A stretch of 64,000 nucleotides of DNA. It comes from Anadara kagoshimensis (taxonomy: Eukaryota; Mollusca; Bivalvia; Arcoida; Arcidae). This document shows, in pieces, positions 23,380-36,190 of the stretch. Position numbers and translations under genes: made by a program. Location of the stretch: contig CM037862.1 in NCBI GenBank assembly GCA_021292105.1, positions 3,480,501 to 3,544,500 on the forward strand. The letters are read 5' to 3'. Position 1 is the stretch's first letter, and every line of letters begins with the position of its first letter. Below the pieces are notes generated by a model. The model saw nothing but the letters and a program-made list of their open reading frames with translations. It did no database searches and was not told the DNA's origin.

Positions 23380-24165
23380 GAGACTGTCGCTGCATATAGC
23401 TACATGGTATAGTATGTACTATGTACAGGTTAAGAGACCTTACTACTGTCTCACCTATGGGGAATCTTTTAGGCGAAAAGGTAGAGCGCTCTCTTTACAT
23501 ACAAATGGGCAACAAGGGTTCCCCACATCGGGGGCAGATGATTTTTATTGAAACTAGCATTTACATTACAAATGGTGCCCACAACAGGACAGCACCTTTG
23601 AATGGGGGCACCAACCAAAGAGCAACCACAGGTAAGATCCCAATAAAATTAATAAAATATAATTAAAATAATAAAAAATAAAAAAAACTGGCTAATGACA
23701 GACAAAAGTGGAAAGACTTCGTTGCTGCCCCACACACAAGAGGGCGTAATGGGCAGTAAGTAAGTAAAAAAAGTAAAATAATATATGGTACTATGTATGT
23801 TTTAGGATACATCTTCAAGGGTCGAAGACTAAAGAGGAGGGATGTAAATGTAGCGATATTGCTACATGGAATAGCATGTACTATGTACACGTTAAGAGAC
23901 GTTACTACTGTCTCACCTATGGGGTACCTTGGGTTATAGACAAAACGTACCCATGCCAAAAAATCAAGGCTTTATCATACAAATATAAGATATATATTGA
24001 TGTTATGGTGGGTACGTTTTGGCGGGTACATTCTGGTGGGTACGTTCTGGTATGGGTACGTTTCATCCAAAAATGGGTACGTTCTGGTAGGGTACGTTAT
24101 GGCAAGGGTATGTTTTGTCCTGCACCCGGTACCCTTTAGGCAAACAGTAGAGTGTTCGCTTTACA
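23380..24165 (+). repeat. direct repeat pair with nested insertion and LINE tail
   Basis: Copies at about 23395-23545 and 23868-24190 share GCTACATGG(T/A)ATAG, TACTACTGTCTCACCTATGG and TTTAGGC(G/A)AA. The second is split by about 190 bp of GGGTACGTT(T/C)TGG tandem repeats flanked by GGTACC-containing direct repeats, suggesting insertion. Between the copies, 23690-23770 resembles the end of a LINE polyprotein (WKDFVAA...GRNGQ, stop) followed by an (AAGT)n tail. Confidence 0.55.
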
Positions 24166-24840
24166 AACAGTTGGATTCCTGGCATCGGCAAAGGGAATTT
24201 TTTCAACCAGATTGTTCAAGTCGATGAATGGAGATAGAGAAATAAATAGGAGGAGCTCATTTTTTGTACATTACATGATAACTGTATACACGTGTTAACT
24301 TCGTTGAGCCAACTGATTAAGTGTTCTTCAAAGCACAAGAAATCAGCCAACCTTGCATATTTTACAAGCATATTGCTCCATAAATCTTGGAACAAAATAT
24401 ATGTTTTTACTTAGAACAATATATGTGTAAGCATGCTTAAATAATTCCATTGGCCATTTTAATCAGAAAGGATAAACTTGAAAAGATCTTGGGGAATTTT
24501 TTTACATGTGATGATCACCAATGATTTTAGGCCCCACCAGGTTTACCTTGTTCGTTTATAAACAAAAGGTGTAACTGCAAAGCGGTTTGAAGCCTTGTCG
24601 TTTTCTTCAGAGTTGTAAAACAGTGTAGATACTGATTTAGAGACTTTTCTAGCCATAGATGACGTTTTCTGTCCCATTTTCACACATTTTCTAGATCACA
24701 ACAATGTTGAGGGACACATGAATATTTACCGGAAGTAGTACAGGTTTTCAAGGGGAGACCACCCTAGCAACATTCACCACATGACTGCCAAGTAAACAAG
24801 CACTTTGTTACCGTGTTAGTCTAATTTATCTAGGTATAAA

Positions 24841-27800
24841 ATGGTGGCCCATTTTGCAGCAACACTGTTTACTGGATATATTATATATATAGCATGGCCT
24901 GGGTCTAGTAAGTTGTAGTTTTACGTTCCAGTATGACTGTTTACCTGTGTCTGTAAATTCCACCCTTTTATCATGTTGTGGACACCCCTTTACTGTATCA
25001 CACTGACACTACCCGTGCCGTATATCTGTAGTAGTACTGTCAGTGGTATCACTTACTTGTCTCATTTCTTATACTCGATTCTATATAGTTTTGTTATTTG
25101 AATCATAAATTCAGTTATTCTCCTTTCAGTAGCATAAATGTTGACAAAAATGGAATCGAAGTTGTAACTCTCTTTATCTGAACTTATCTTGCTCAGTCTG
25201 TTTCAATCACTTCTAGGTGTAGTGTCTTTTGTAGAAGCCACTGTTGGTCTACTCTTTCGAAGTCAATACTGAGCACTGAGACACGGGACCTCTGTTTTGA
25301 GTCTCGGAATTTCCAAGTTCTGAGTGAGGTTCAAACCCACAACCATTGAGTTTGAAAGACAGTAAAAGCTAAGACAGTCCCACTTGGCCATGCCAGCCAT
25401 AAAAATAGGCTTTCTTTAACTTCAATTAGATAAACTGTTAAATTTTATGCATAAAATTTATGTTTCTTTAACTACTTAGTTGAAAATTGAACATATACAA
25501 TGGCAGTCTGGTATTAGATCATATGAGTAAATGCATCATAAGATTTGGCCAACCATTCTGTTCTATGATTAAGCCGAACATAAAGAAAATTATGATGGCT
25601 AGTTACTTTTTGATATTACCATTCACTTATCAAATGGTAAATTAACATCATAATCATTTGAGCAATTGTCAAGTGGGTTAAAATGAACCAGTATACCTGG
25701 AACCCTGGAATCAATTACGGCATGTCTCTGAACATAAACTAGATACTTGATACTTCATACATTACCCACAACTGACCACCTCTATAATTTACTGTCAGAG
25801 CCAGTCTGATTGTGACAGTGAAGTTACTCTTTTTTCCATGGAAAATCAAATAAATCTAAATAAAAATTGATATTATTCACTTACTTGTACCTAGTCGTAA
25901 CAGAAAATCTGTATGCGCATCCGTGGTTGTCATAACATATTTCTGTAGAAAGGAAAATGTTGGCACTGCTGGGATTTTACATGGTGAAAATGATAATGTT
26001 TACACTGGAAGTGATGTCCAAAAGGGTCCGCTATTTGCCTGATTTTTCAACATGTTAAATCCCCATAGTGCCAACGTTTTGCTCTGTGCAGAAATATTCA
26101 ACGCTAATCACAGATAGGCATACAGATTTCCTGGTACGACTTGGTACATGTAAGTGAAAAATATCAATCTTTATTCAAATTTATTAATAAAAAAGTATTT
26201 CACTGTCACAAACAATGGTTCCTACAGTAGTATAAATGTGAAAGAATCTTGACTGGGGAAAACACCATTATTCCACTTCACTCCTGCGAAGCCAGTGATT
26301 CAAGATCAATCGGACAATGTGACATCCTTTAATAGTAAAACTGCAACGATTTTGTTAACAGAATGTCTTAAGACAGGTGTTTTAATTATTAAGGATGTAA
26401 TTCAGATTGACACTTATTCTGCTCAGTTCTAATTTTGATTACACATGTGGCAGGTGTAGCTAGCTAAATAGAAATTGCTTACCCTTCTGCAGCACCCAGC
26501 CTCACTTCTCTGATGGAAGTTCACATATTTTACTTAATTTGCCATTTTAAAAGTTTTTACCTTGATTTGGAATTGTAGTTTGGACATGGATTGGTATGTG
26601 TGTTTATAATCCCATATGTAACTTTTTGTCGAAAATTTACTTTTCAACACAATTAGGTTTAATATTTAGTTAAGGTTTAAATTACAGATTAAATATTATC
26701 TTTCTGTATGATGGTTTTTAAATCTTAATCATTTTGATTGTATATAAGATATTACATACATTACATTGTGTATTTTCTTTATTTGTAGGTCTGTTTTCAT
26801 GGCATCCAACCCTGATGTCCATTGCTGTAAGTACATATATGTAACAGTGTGTGTGTGTGTGTGTTCAATTCTGTAACATTTTTATCCCAGTGTTGAAGAT
26901 TTTGCTGTCATATCTAATAAGCCTATTTGAAACTTGCTTGTTGAAAAATTTGTGGATGTTTCTTCTTTTTCCTTCGTTAAAGTATACATACAACTTTTTT
27001 TCTAAATTTATTTTCTAACATTTTGCAAATATACACATTCACCCACCATTCAACATACAATTTCATTAAAAAAGAGAGAAATTGTTACATTATATGAAAG
27101 TATAACAAAGTTGTGCATTATGGTCAAAGGGGAGATAACTCAAATGATGCCATCATCATAATAACATAATATAATAATAATAACTTTTATTCACTCTAAG
27201 TCCACCGGGGGTGGTACAAGAGGTAACACATTTCCATATTTACAATCTACGCATGCCACATAAATTAAACATTAAATACAATACTTCATATAATAACAAA
27301 CAAATACAAAGGTATAATTCTTGTAATATATATACAGTATAATAACTGAGAAAACTGTTAATATTCAAGTTGGGCTTCCTTCAGAAATTTAATTAGATTA
27401 AGTAGTTTCTTTCTATTTTTAGACTTAAACAATGCCGAAAATTTGTAAGTGTTTGCATTCTTCCAGTAACTAACATCAATATATTTAATATGTAAATGCC
27501 TGAACTTACAACATTCAAAAAGTAAATGAAATTCATCACCAATTTTACCATCACAACATTTAGTACATAATCGTTCATTTCTAGAGACATTGGTCCACCG
27601 ACCTGTTTCAATAGGAAGTCTATGATTACCTGTTCTGAATTTTGTTAGGATTAGTCTTTGTGTATTTGGAAGTATATTCAGATAATTTTCTAAACAAAAC
27701 TCTGTTTTAAATATTCGATAAGAAACGGTTTTTGGTGAATTAAATATATCTTGGTCCCATTTTTGAATAAATTGATCCTCAAGTTTCCTTTCAACTGCTT

Positions 27801-30800
27801 TAATTATCCATTGGTTGCTTAAGAATTGTCCCTGAGTGTCCCAAATGTTGCTAAAACCAAGAGAATCAAAAATAGACTTTATCTTTTCAATCCATGGCAC
27901 TTTTTTCCCATCTTGGAACATTTTAAACATAAGGTTATAAAAAATATAAGAAAATTTGTATGGTTCATTTACTATTCTACACCAAAAAGATATCATTCTT
28001 TTACAGATTATAATATTTAAAGGGAAGCGACCGAGTTCTCCATATACCATACAGTTAGGAGTAGACTTGCGTAACTTTAAAACCTTCTTACAAAATTTCA
28101 AGTGTATATTTTCTAAAATAGATATATTTTCAAATCCCCAAACTTCGCTACCGTAGGTCAAGATAGGAACAATCATTTTATCGAATAAATTCAACTGACA
28201 TTTAACAGATAAATTTAAATTAGTAATCTTTTTATATACACCGAAAAGGGCTCTAGAAGCTTGTTCTACTAATTTTTTTCTAGCTTTGAAAAACTTCCCA
28301 TTTTTACTAAAAATAATTCCTAAATAACCGTAATGGTCCACGAATTCTAAGGGAGTATCTTTATATTTTAAAACTGAGGAGTTTTTGCTCTACCCCTTGA
28401 AAATACCATTATTTTAGTCTTCTTGATATTTACATCTAATTTCCAATGATCACAATAAAATGCAAAGTTATCAAGAGCTTCCTGCATTGAAGTTATATCT
28501 TCTGCAAATATTAAAGTATCATCAGCATACAATAAGAGAAAAATTTTGAAATAGAGTCTCAATTGATCATTACATTTACTGGATATACTTGATAGACCTT
28601 TAACATTTTCTTGTACAAAGAACTCTTCCAAATCATTCAAAAACAAAGAAAATAGAAATGGTGATAAATTTTCACCCTGCCTCACACCAACATTACACAT
28701 AAAATATTCAGATTTTTGTTCTCCAATCATAACACATGATTTGATAGATTTATACATATTTTTAATAATATCAAAACATTTACCATTTATTAAATATTTC
28801 TGTAATTTGATCCATAACCCCCCTCTCCAAACAGAATCAAAAGCTTTGCGAAAATCAATAAATGTGCAGAACAATTTCTTTTTATCAGCAAACAACAATT
28901 CAATCAAGCAATGTAAAATAAATATATTATCCGATGTAGAGTATGATTTTCTAAAACCAGCTTGAACTTTTGTGATTAAGTCTACCTTTTCAGCATAATC
29001 GTTAAGTCGTTTATTAATAATCCCTGTAAATACCTTCCCAAAACAACTCACTAAGGTTATTGCTCTATAGTTATCCGGGTCTGCTTTATCCCCTTTATTT
29101 TTATAGACAGGCTTTATGACACCTACCAGCCACTCTTCAGGAATTATTCCAGTGTCAAAAACTAAATTGAAAAGTTTGGTATATATTGGTAACATTAAAT
29201 GTAAAGTCGATTTAAGATATTCATTAATAATGCCATCTTGTGCACACGATTTATCATTTTTTAAATTATTAACAATATAAACAATTTCAGATTCTTTAAT
29301 TGGACTATTTATTTCAAAGTTATAAGTACTGTTAGGAAACACATCAAAGTTGGGTTCTTGAAAACGTTCATCTGTATCGTCTATTTCATTAATATTTTTG
29401 AAAAATTCATAAAAAATATTTAAATTCAAGTTGTTATTAGCCGAACTTTGGTTATTTTTATTTAATATTTTCCAGTATTCCTTAGGGTTTTTGGTTCGTA
29501 AATTATTTAGTTTTTGTCTAATTTTCCTTTTATAGTTAGCATAATGCTTCGATACAGTTCTTTTATAATTTTTACTAGCAGCTTTAAGATTAGATTTTGA
29601 AATTTCAGACTTATCTCTATTATGACGTTTCAAAGCTTTGTGGTATAATCTTCGTGTTTCATTGCATTCTTTATTAAACCAGGGTTTATTCTTTCTCTTA
29701 TTATTCTTATTTTTTTTCTTAAAGTAACCAAAAGATTTCTTTGCCGAAATGGAAAAAATATTTGATATGCTTTTGGTTACACCTCCAATAACACATTTAA
29801 TGTTCACATCTTCATAATTATTTAACAGATCATGAATTTTACGTATTTCTTCCCTATCAATATTATCGACAAATAAATTAGCTTTTTCAGGTATCCACTT
29901 TCTTAGCTTTATCTCAGGATTATAAATCTCTTCTAGTTTGACATGATTAATATTTAATTTAAATTTTATCACAATTGGACAGTGGATATCGGACAACAGA
30001 CCACAAAAGTTAAGAACTGAAAAATCGTCAATTATATTAAACAACATAGGTGAACATACAGCATAATCAATCAAACTAACACCTTTCGAAGTAGTTTTAC
30101 CAATACCTCTATCATTACCAACTCTACCGTTAACGATAAATAAATTACTATTTTTACATAAATCAATTAATCTGTATCCAAATGTATTAGGAGATTTCCT
30201 ATCGCTATTTGCTCTGTTTAGAGGTACCCCAATATTCTTTAAGATTTCACATCCAAATAGAAGTTTGTCAGCTTCGGAATCAACATCAATTACTTCCGAA
30301 ATATACTTGTCGGGTTCTATATAGTCCAGTAACTGACCAGTTCTAGAGTTAAAATCCCCTAATAAACAAATATTATTACATAAAGAAGAAACACGCACTA
30401 TTTCATCCTCAATTTCATCAAAACTATCGACATTCGAATAAATAGAATCTATAGGAGGTAAATATACAGCCCCGATGATAATGTCCCCATTTTGACATAC
30501 ATTATGTCCTTAATAAACATAATAAAATCACATTTACTTTTAATAATAGTAAAATGATTATTAATATTTTTTCTTATAAAAATAGCAATTCCCCCAGACT
30601 TATTGTTACTTCTATTTTTACAATAACATTCATATCCAGGTATACATGTGTCGTCAAGATCAGTTAATTTGGTTTCACTAAAACACAAAATGTCATACTT
30701 ATTTACAAAATTTTCAAACTCAGGGGTCAATAATTTCGACTTTAAACCACAGACATTTAAAGCACATATATTAAGGTCTAGATCAGAAAAACAAGCATCA

Positions 30801-32521
30801 TTATTTACATCACCATAAACTGCATTATTTACATTAATCTTATCATTAGCCTCAAATTCATCAGTATTTGAAACTGCATAATTTAGGTCATTGATCTCAG
30901 TTCCATCAACATTTGTATCTGCAACTTCAGTACTTAAACAATATACAACGTCAATACAAAATTTATCTTCATCAGAATAAGAAATTTCATTGTGCACAAT
31001 ATTTGCAGTTTCAAATTCAACAGAAACCGTATTCAAACCATTATTGCAGATAAGATTTCCATCTCCAATCTCAGGAAGAGAATCATTAACAATTTCTATT
31101 TCATTATTTACAACTTCTATTTCACTTTTGTCGAAGACCGGGAGAAAATTTTTAATGTCTGTATTTATTTCATTTACGTATAAAGTTGGTGTAAAGATGT
31201 ATTAAGGACAGGTAACATGAGCAGATTTGTGGATGCTTAATGATTGGGTTAATTAAACTTTTTACATAAAAAGATTGGGTTATGTAATGTATCTAGCTCA
31301 ATCATTTTTATTTAAAAAAAAAGGAAAAAAGAGCATAATGTAAAGCTTTGTATACATTTTCTTAATGGGTATTGTGTAATTTGAATCTATGGAACTCTTT
31401 ACTTTCAATATCTGTTGCAAGTGAGCATCTCTGCTAAATGTTAGTAGTTTTAAATGAGCTGCTGCATGGTGTAACCTGGATTCTTTAACAATGAAACCCT
31501 CAGAGATTGCAGTTTCCCCATAGAAGTGCTTGTTGCATGATGTATACCAATTACACCTAAATCATTAGAACATTCCAACAAAAATTATATTCATAACACA
31601 TGGAGATTCACAATGTCAACCTCAGATTTTTCAAATAAGTCATTTCTGACATAAATGCTATCAGTTTTTACAATGAAAAAATTTCCTTTTCTAAACACTC
31701 AGAATCAAACCTGGGTCACCCATTTATAAAGCATATAATCTACTACTAGTATTTTGTTTTAAGGAACCCCATAGCAAGACAGTAGCAACATTTCTTAACC
31801 TGTACATAGAACATACTACACCATGTAGTTGCATCCTAAATACATAATCAATACTACATTAGTAACTTTCGATTCATATGACTGTCTTATATATCAATTA
31901 ATAATTTGCTCTTATTTCTTAATCATGTACTGTATTGTTTTATTCTTTCAGATGGCCTTACTGATATTTGAAGGCATCATTGTGTTTTCACCACAGAGTT
32001 CATTTTTACACCAGTATTCTCGTCCTGTAAAAGCTAATGTACATGGATATATTATGGTGGCTGCTCTTCTCTGTACGCTAGGAGGATTCAGTGTCATCTA
32101 CTACAACAAAGAATTAAACAACAAGCCTCATTTTCAATCCTGGCATGGCCTCGTTGGAGTTATAACTGTGTCATATATCTGTTTACAAGTATTTGGTGGT
32201 GTGTGGATAAAGAAGCATAACTGGACAAAGAAAATTATAAACTCACGATTGGCAGACTTAAAACTTTATCACGCGACATCAGGACTGTTAGCTTTCACGT
32301 TAATTAGTATAAGTTTGTTGTTAGCGATGTGGACTGATTGGTTCTCTGGCATCACTACGGGAACCACTTGGTATGCCTGTCTAGCTTGTTTATCATGTAT
32401 GGCTATGACTGTCATGATACAAATAACAAATGAATATTTACCACAATCTAGAGTGGTACAAAGTTCACCAACATCAAAAAGGAACACACAGAATTCTAAA
32501 AAATCCAAAAAAGGGAAATAA
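24841..32521 (+). CDS. CYB561D2: cytochrome b561 domain-containing protein 2-like
   Basis: Six-helix membrane protein that binds two b haems and passes electrons from cytosolic ascorbate across a membrane (family knowledge). Exons: 24841-24907, 26789-26826 (only 38 bp) and 31952-32521; all junctions are GT-AG and keep frame (phases 1 and 0), giving about 224 aa, close to vertebrate CYB561D2. Exon 1 ends AWPGS, exon 2 gives SLFSWHPTLMSIA, exon 3 starts MALLIFEG. The four histidines expected as haem ligands are visible: SWHP, NVHGY, SWHGL and LYHATSG. The C-terminus is lysine-rich (SKKSKKGK). An in-frame stop lies 8 codons before the chosen ATG, but a TAG acceptor at 24832-24833 leaves room for an upstream exon. 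Intron 2 (5.1 kb) hosts an antisense LINE; the rest of introns 1 and 2 is repeats and unremarkable AT-rich DNA. Confidence 0.88.
25811..26210. mobile_element. 400-bp MITE, family R4, copy 1 (in CYB561D2 intron 1)
   Basis: Exact inverted ends TGTGACAGTGAA and TTCACTGTCACA. Inner halves are also partly inverted (TTTCTGTAGAAAGG against GTGCAGAAATATT; ACTTGTACCTAGTCGTAAC against GTACGACTTGGTACATGTAA). A second copy lies at 52040-52423. Confidence 0.75.
26436..26605 (+). repeat. dispersed repeat family R1, copy 4
   Basis: The fullest copy: TTGATTACACATGTGGCAGG, TGTAGCTAGCTAAATAG, TTACCCTTCTGCAGCACCC, GATGGAAGTTCACAT. Confidence 0.7.
27358..28341 (-). CDS. LINE polyprotein, C-terminal part
   Basis: A 327-codon open stretch continuing the reverse transcriptase into thumb and C-terminal region. 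It begins HYGYLGIIFSKNGKF, a conserved block after LINE RT domains, and includes LTYGSEVWGF. Near the end NERLCTKCCDGKIGDEFHLL and FECCKF form a CxxC...H...C cluster, probably zinc-binding. It is joined in principle to the upstream RT frame; the two are offset by one base around 28345-28375. Without that offset it would be one polyprotein. Confidence 0.85.
   Translation of the reverse strand: MDHYGYLGIIFSKNGKFFKARKKLVEQASRALFGVYKKITNLNLSVKCQLNLFDKMIVPILTYGSEVWGFENISILENIHLKFCKKVLKLRKSTPNCMVYGELGRFPLNIIICKRMISFWCRIVNEPYKFSYIFYNLMFKMFQDGKKVPWIEKIKSIFDSLGFSNIWDTQGQFLSNQWIIKAVERKLEDQFIQKWDQDIFNSPKTVSYRIFKTEFCLENYLNILPNTQRLILTKFRTGNHRLPIETGRWTNVSRNERLCTKCCDGKIGDEFHLLFECCKFRHLHIKYIDVSYWKNANTYKFSALFKSKNRKKLLNLIKFLKEAQLEY
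28368..30478 (-). CDS. LINE endonuclease C-terminus and reverse transcriptase
   Basis: About 690 codons. The frame is open from about 30478 (NGDIIIGAVYLPP), upstream of the first ATG. It covers the end of the APE endonuclease (LLGDFNSRTG; SDIHCPIVIKF, the SDH-type motif) and a reverse transcriptase: KSCAQDGIINEYLK, FIDFRKAFDSVW, GVRQGENLSPFLFSLFLNDL and the catalytic LLYADDTLIF. All core RT motifs are intact, so domestication or decay is not evident apart from the flanking frame offsets. Function in family: target-primed reverse transcription. Confidence 0.9.
30449..31200 (-). CDS. LINE APE endonuclease, N-terminal part
   Basis: The open frame begins just inside 31200 with no clear start, so the element is probably 5'-truncated. 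An acidic, Asn-rich lead (about 120 codons) precedes the endonuclease: LNICALNVCGLKSKL, DILCFSETKL (catalytic Glu), and SGGIAIFIRKNI. The frame is lost near 30500, where a run of four A would need one more A to join the next ORF. Confidence 0.8.
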
Positions 32522-33589
32522 CAGAGACATACTACATTCAAATATTTATCATTGCTCACCACTTACAAATGAAGCTCGCCAATGTATCATATGACCAAGA
32601 CCTCTTAAAGGTCACCGGTCACCAAATTTATCAATTTTGTATTTTTCATCTCTATGGGTAGAATGATCAACATTGATGTGTCTGGCGGTTTCCCACACCT
32701 TACAGTTACCTGTAATATACTAAAACCTTACCTGAAAGAACTGCTAATACTCGGTAGTTTCCGACACCGCTCGTAACTTTCCGGCGATCTAATTGATGAC
32801 GTACATGGTGTTAAGCTGCTGGAGAAAGCCACATTACCTATATATGTATCTATATGTTAAATGGAGGTTTGTGTGGCATTTTGAAGGGTTTTAAAGTTTG
32901 ATTTCAAGTCAAAATGATATATTTTGTGAAGTTTAGATATAATGATACCACAATTAACGATAAACAATTTTTTTTCACAAATTTCAAAACAAATTAAAGT
33001 CAGATTTAGACAAGTCCTGCATGCAGTTTTGAATGTATTCAGATTCAATATTACGAGATAAGTCAGGAAAATAAGAGTGGTATAATCATTTGAGACTATT
33101 CCAATTATTATGAATAAATTTTGTCACATAAAAAAATCATCGATTTTAACCAATTTTAATTTTTAAAATTAATTTAATTCCGTAATTCATACGTTCAAAC
33201 AGAGAACTGCATGTCTCTTATTCAAATCAACCAATCTTATTTACTTTAATTTATTTGATTTTCAGAATCTATCAAAAATGACAGATAACATTTACCGGGT
33301 ATATCATAAAGATGTACACACGTGTCAATTAATGTTGCATATTGGAACTCTGTTGATTACAGGTTATAGATGTCTAACAGGATGTTTCCCAATGTAGCAT
33401 ATTGATAATCTTTTAATTACTGGTATGTGACGGGGTGTAAATCACACTTTAAACGATATGAATTTATTGTGAATAAATGAAAGAAAGTTTCACTCGTGTT
33501 TTGGTTTAGACGTTATTTATTAAGCAAAATCCCACTGGTATCACATTTTGATCCGAGTTATAATTAGGCGTATTCTTATTTTTTAGCTC

Positions 33590-36190
33590 ACCTGAGCTGA
33601 AAGCTCAGATGAGCTATTGCTATCCATCTTCGTCCGTCGTGCGTCGTGCGTCGTCCGTCGTCCGTCGTGCGTAAACTTTTTACATTTTAATCTTCTCCTC
33701 CAAAACCACTGGGCCAAATTTAATGAAACTTGGTAACCATCATGCCTGGGTGAAGCCCTCTCAGATTTGCACAAATGAAGGAGTTATGTCCCCTTGGGGC
33801 CCCATAAGGGGGAAATAGTGAAAAACTTTAAAAATCTTCTCCTCTGAATCTACAAGACATATACCTTATTTATTTCATATATAACATCCTTAGGTCATCT
33901 AGTTTCAGATTTGCACAAATGGTAGCCATGGGGCTCAAAATGGGGAAATGGTAAGGTGCTGAGTGGGGAAATTGCTAAAAATTATGTATTTGTCAATATA
34001 TCTTGAAAACTATTAACTTTTTGTATAGGCATGTATATTAGAATATTGTAGGTATTGACATGATGATCATTTTGATATATGATTAAAGGTCATATGTTGA
34101 AAGGTCAAGGTCACGGCTGCAAAAGAAGACTGAAATTGCTAATTATCTTGAAAACTATTAACTTTTTGTATAGGCATGTATATTAGAATATTGTAGGTAT
34201 TGACTTGATGATCATTTTGATATATGGTTCAAGGTCATATGTTGAAAGGTCAAGGTCACAGCTGCAAAAGAAAACTGAAATTGCTAATTATCTTGACAAC
34301 TATTAACTTTTTGTATAGGCATGTATATAATAATATTGTAGGTATTGACATGACAATCACTTTGATATATGGTTCAAGGTCATATTTTCAAAGGTCAAGG
34401 TCACAGCTGCAAAGAAGACTTAAATTGCTAATTATCTTGAAAACTATTAACTTTTTGTATAGGCATGTATATTAGAATATTGTAGGTATTGACATGACAA
34501 TCACTTTGATATATGGTTCAAGGTCATATTTTCAAAGGTCAAGGTCACAGCTGCAAAGAAGACTTAAATTGCTAATTATCTTGAAAACTATTAACTTTTT
34601 GTATAGGCATGTATATCAGAATATTGTAGGTAATAGCACAATGGTAATTTTGATATATGAATAAAGGTCGGGTTCAAAGGTCAAGGTCACAGATGTAAAT
34701 AAGTACTGAAATGGTTAATTATCTCAAAAACTATAAACTTTTTGTATAGGCATGTATATTGGAATATTGTAGGTATTGGCCTAACGATCATTTTGATATA
34801 TGAATGAAGGTCATAGGTTCAAAGGTCAAGGTCATAGACGCAAACGAATACTTAAATGGTTAATTATCTCAAAAACTATAAACATTTTGTATAGGCATGT
34901 ATATTGAAATATTGTAGGTATTGGCCTAACGATCATTTTGATATATGAATGAAGGTCATAGGTTCAAAGGTCAAGGTCATAGCTGCAAACGAATATTTAA
35001 ATGGTTAATTATCTCAAAAACTATAAACTTTTTGTATAGGCATGTATATTAGAATATTGTAGGCATTTGCACAACGATCATTTTGATATATGACTGAAGG
35101 TCATAGGTTCAAAGGTCAAGGTCATAGACGCGAATGAATACTTAAATGGTTAATTATCTCAAAAACTATAAACTTTTTGTATAGGCATGTATATTGGAAC
35201 ATTGTAGGTATTGGCTTAACAATCATTTTGATATATGAATGAAGGTCATAGGTTCAAAGGTCAAGGTCATAGACTCAAACGAATACTTAAATGGTTAATT
35301 GTCTCAAAAACTATAAACTTTTTGTATAGGCATGTATATTGGAATATTGTAGGTATTGGCCTAACGATCATTTTGATATATGAATGAAGGTCATAGGTTC
35401 AAAGGTCAAGGTCATAGATGCGAACGAATACTTAAATGGTTAATTATCTCAAAAACTATAAACATTTTGTATAGGCATGTATATTAGAATATTGTAGGCA
35501 TTTGCACAACAATCATTTTGATATATGAATGAAGTTCATAGGTTCAAAGGTCAAGGTCATAGATGCAAACTAATACTTAAATGGTTAATTATCTCAAAAA
35601 CTATAAACTTTTTGTATAGGCATGTATATTAGAATATTGTAGGTATTGGCCTATCGATCATTTTGATATATGAATGAAGGTCATAGGTTCAAAGGTCAAG
35701 GTCATAGATGCGAACGAATACTTAAATGGTTAATTATCTCAAAAACTATAAACTTTTTGTATACGCATGTATATTGGAATATTGTAGGCATTTGCACAAC
35801 AATCATTTTGATGTATGAATGAAGGTCATATGTTCAAAGGTCAAGGTCATAGATGCAAACTAATACTTAAATGGTTAATTATCTCAGAAACTATAAACTC
35901 TTTGTATAGGCATGTATATTGGAATATTGTAGGTATTGGCCTAATGCACATTTTAATATACAGATGTTTTAGCTGTTTATAAATAATATATTGTAGCTAG
36001 ACTTTAAATATGTTATATAGCATATTTATATAATAATATTATAATTAATTTGCAAAAATACTTGCATATTATTGGCCCTTACTGCTGAAAATTTTGATAT
36101 TCTCTTTTATTAATGTCATTGACCATTGAACCTCTGCATAAGATATGTACTCTTCCTCAGGTGAGCGTTAAGGCCCATGGGCCTCTTGTA
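33590..36190 (+). mobile_element. AGCTCACCTGAGC element with 13-unit tandem core
   Basis: Left end TTAGCTCACCTGAGCTG, followed by a CGTC-rich stretch (GTCCGTCGTGCGTCGTG). The core, about 33990-35960, has about 13 tandem ~146-bp units, each with TTTTTGTATAGGCATGTATAT and TTCAAAGGTCAAGGTCA. The right end is CTCAGGTGAGCG, then the hairpin GGCCCATGGGCC and TCTTGTA. GCTCACCTGAG and CTCAGGTGAGC are inverted. I recall this family as very abundant in bivalves; its class is unsettled. Later units (about 34700 on) are a distinct, more homogeneous subtype than the first five. Confidence 0.8.

Larger units (their letters stand above)
27175..31204 (-). mobile_element. near-intact LINE (APE endonuclease + RT), antisense in CYB561D2 intron
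   Basis: About 4 kb non-LTR retrotransposon. In minus-strand order: an APE-type endonuclease, reverse transcriptase with YADD, and a C-terminal region with a cysteine/histidine cluster, then GTGAATAAAAGTTATT and an ATT-repeat tail at about 27165-27195. The 5' end looks truncated: the coding frame is closed by a stop near 31200 and no ORF1 is present. Only two frame breaks interrupt the coding region (about 30500 and 28370). Clade not assigned. No clear target-site duplication found. Confidence 0.9.

Noticed and set aside
33428..33590. Solo LTR starting TGTGACGGGGTG
   Set aside because: The start resembles some molluscan LTRs, but no matching CA end, polyadenylation layout or target duplication was found.
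33590..36190. Helitron assignment for the AGCTCACCTGAGC element
   Set aside because: A hairpin near the 3' end and a tandem core are suggestive, but the end is CTTG rather than CTRR, there is no 5' TC, and inverted subterminal repeats point elsewhere.
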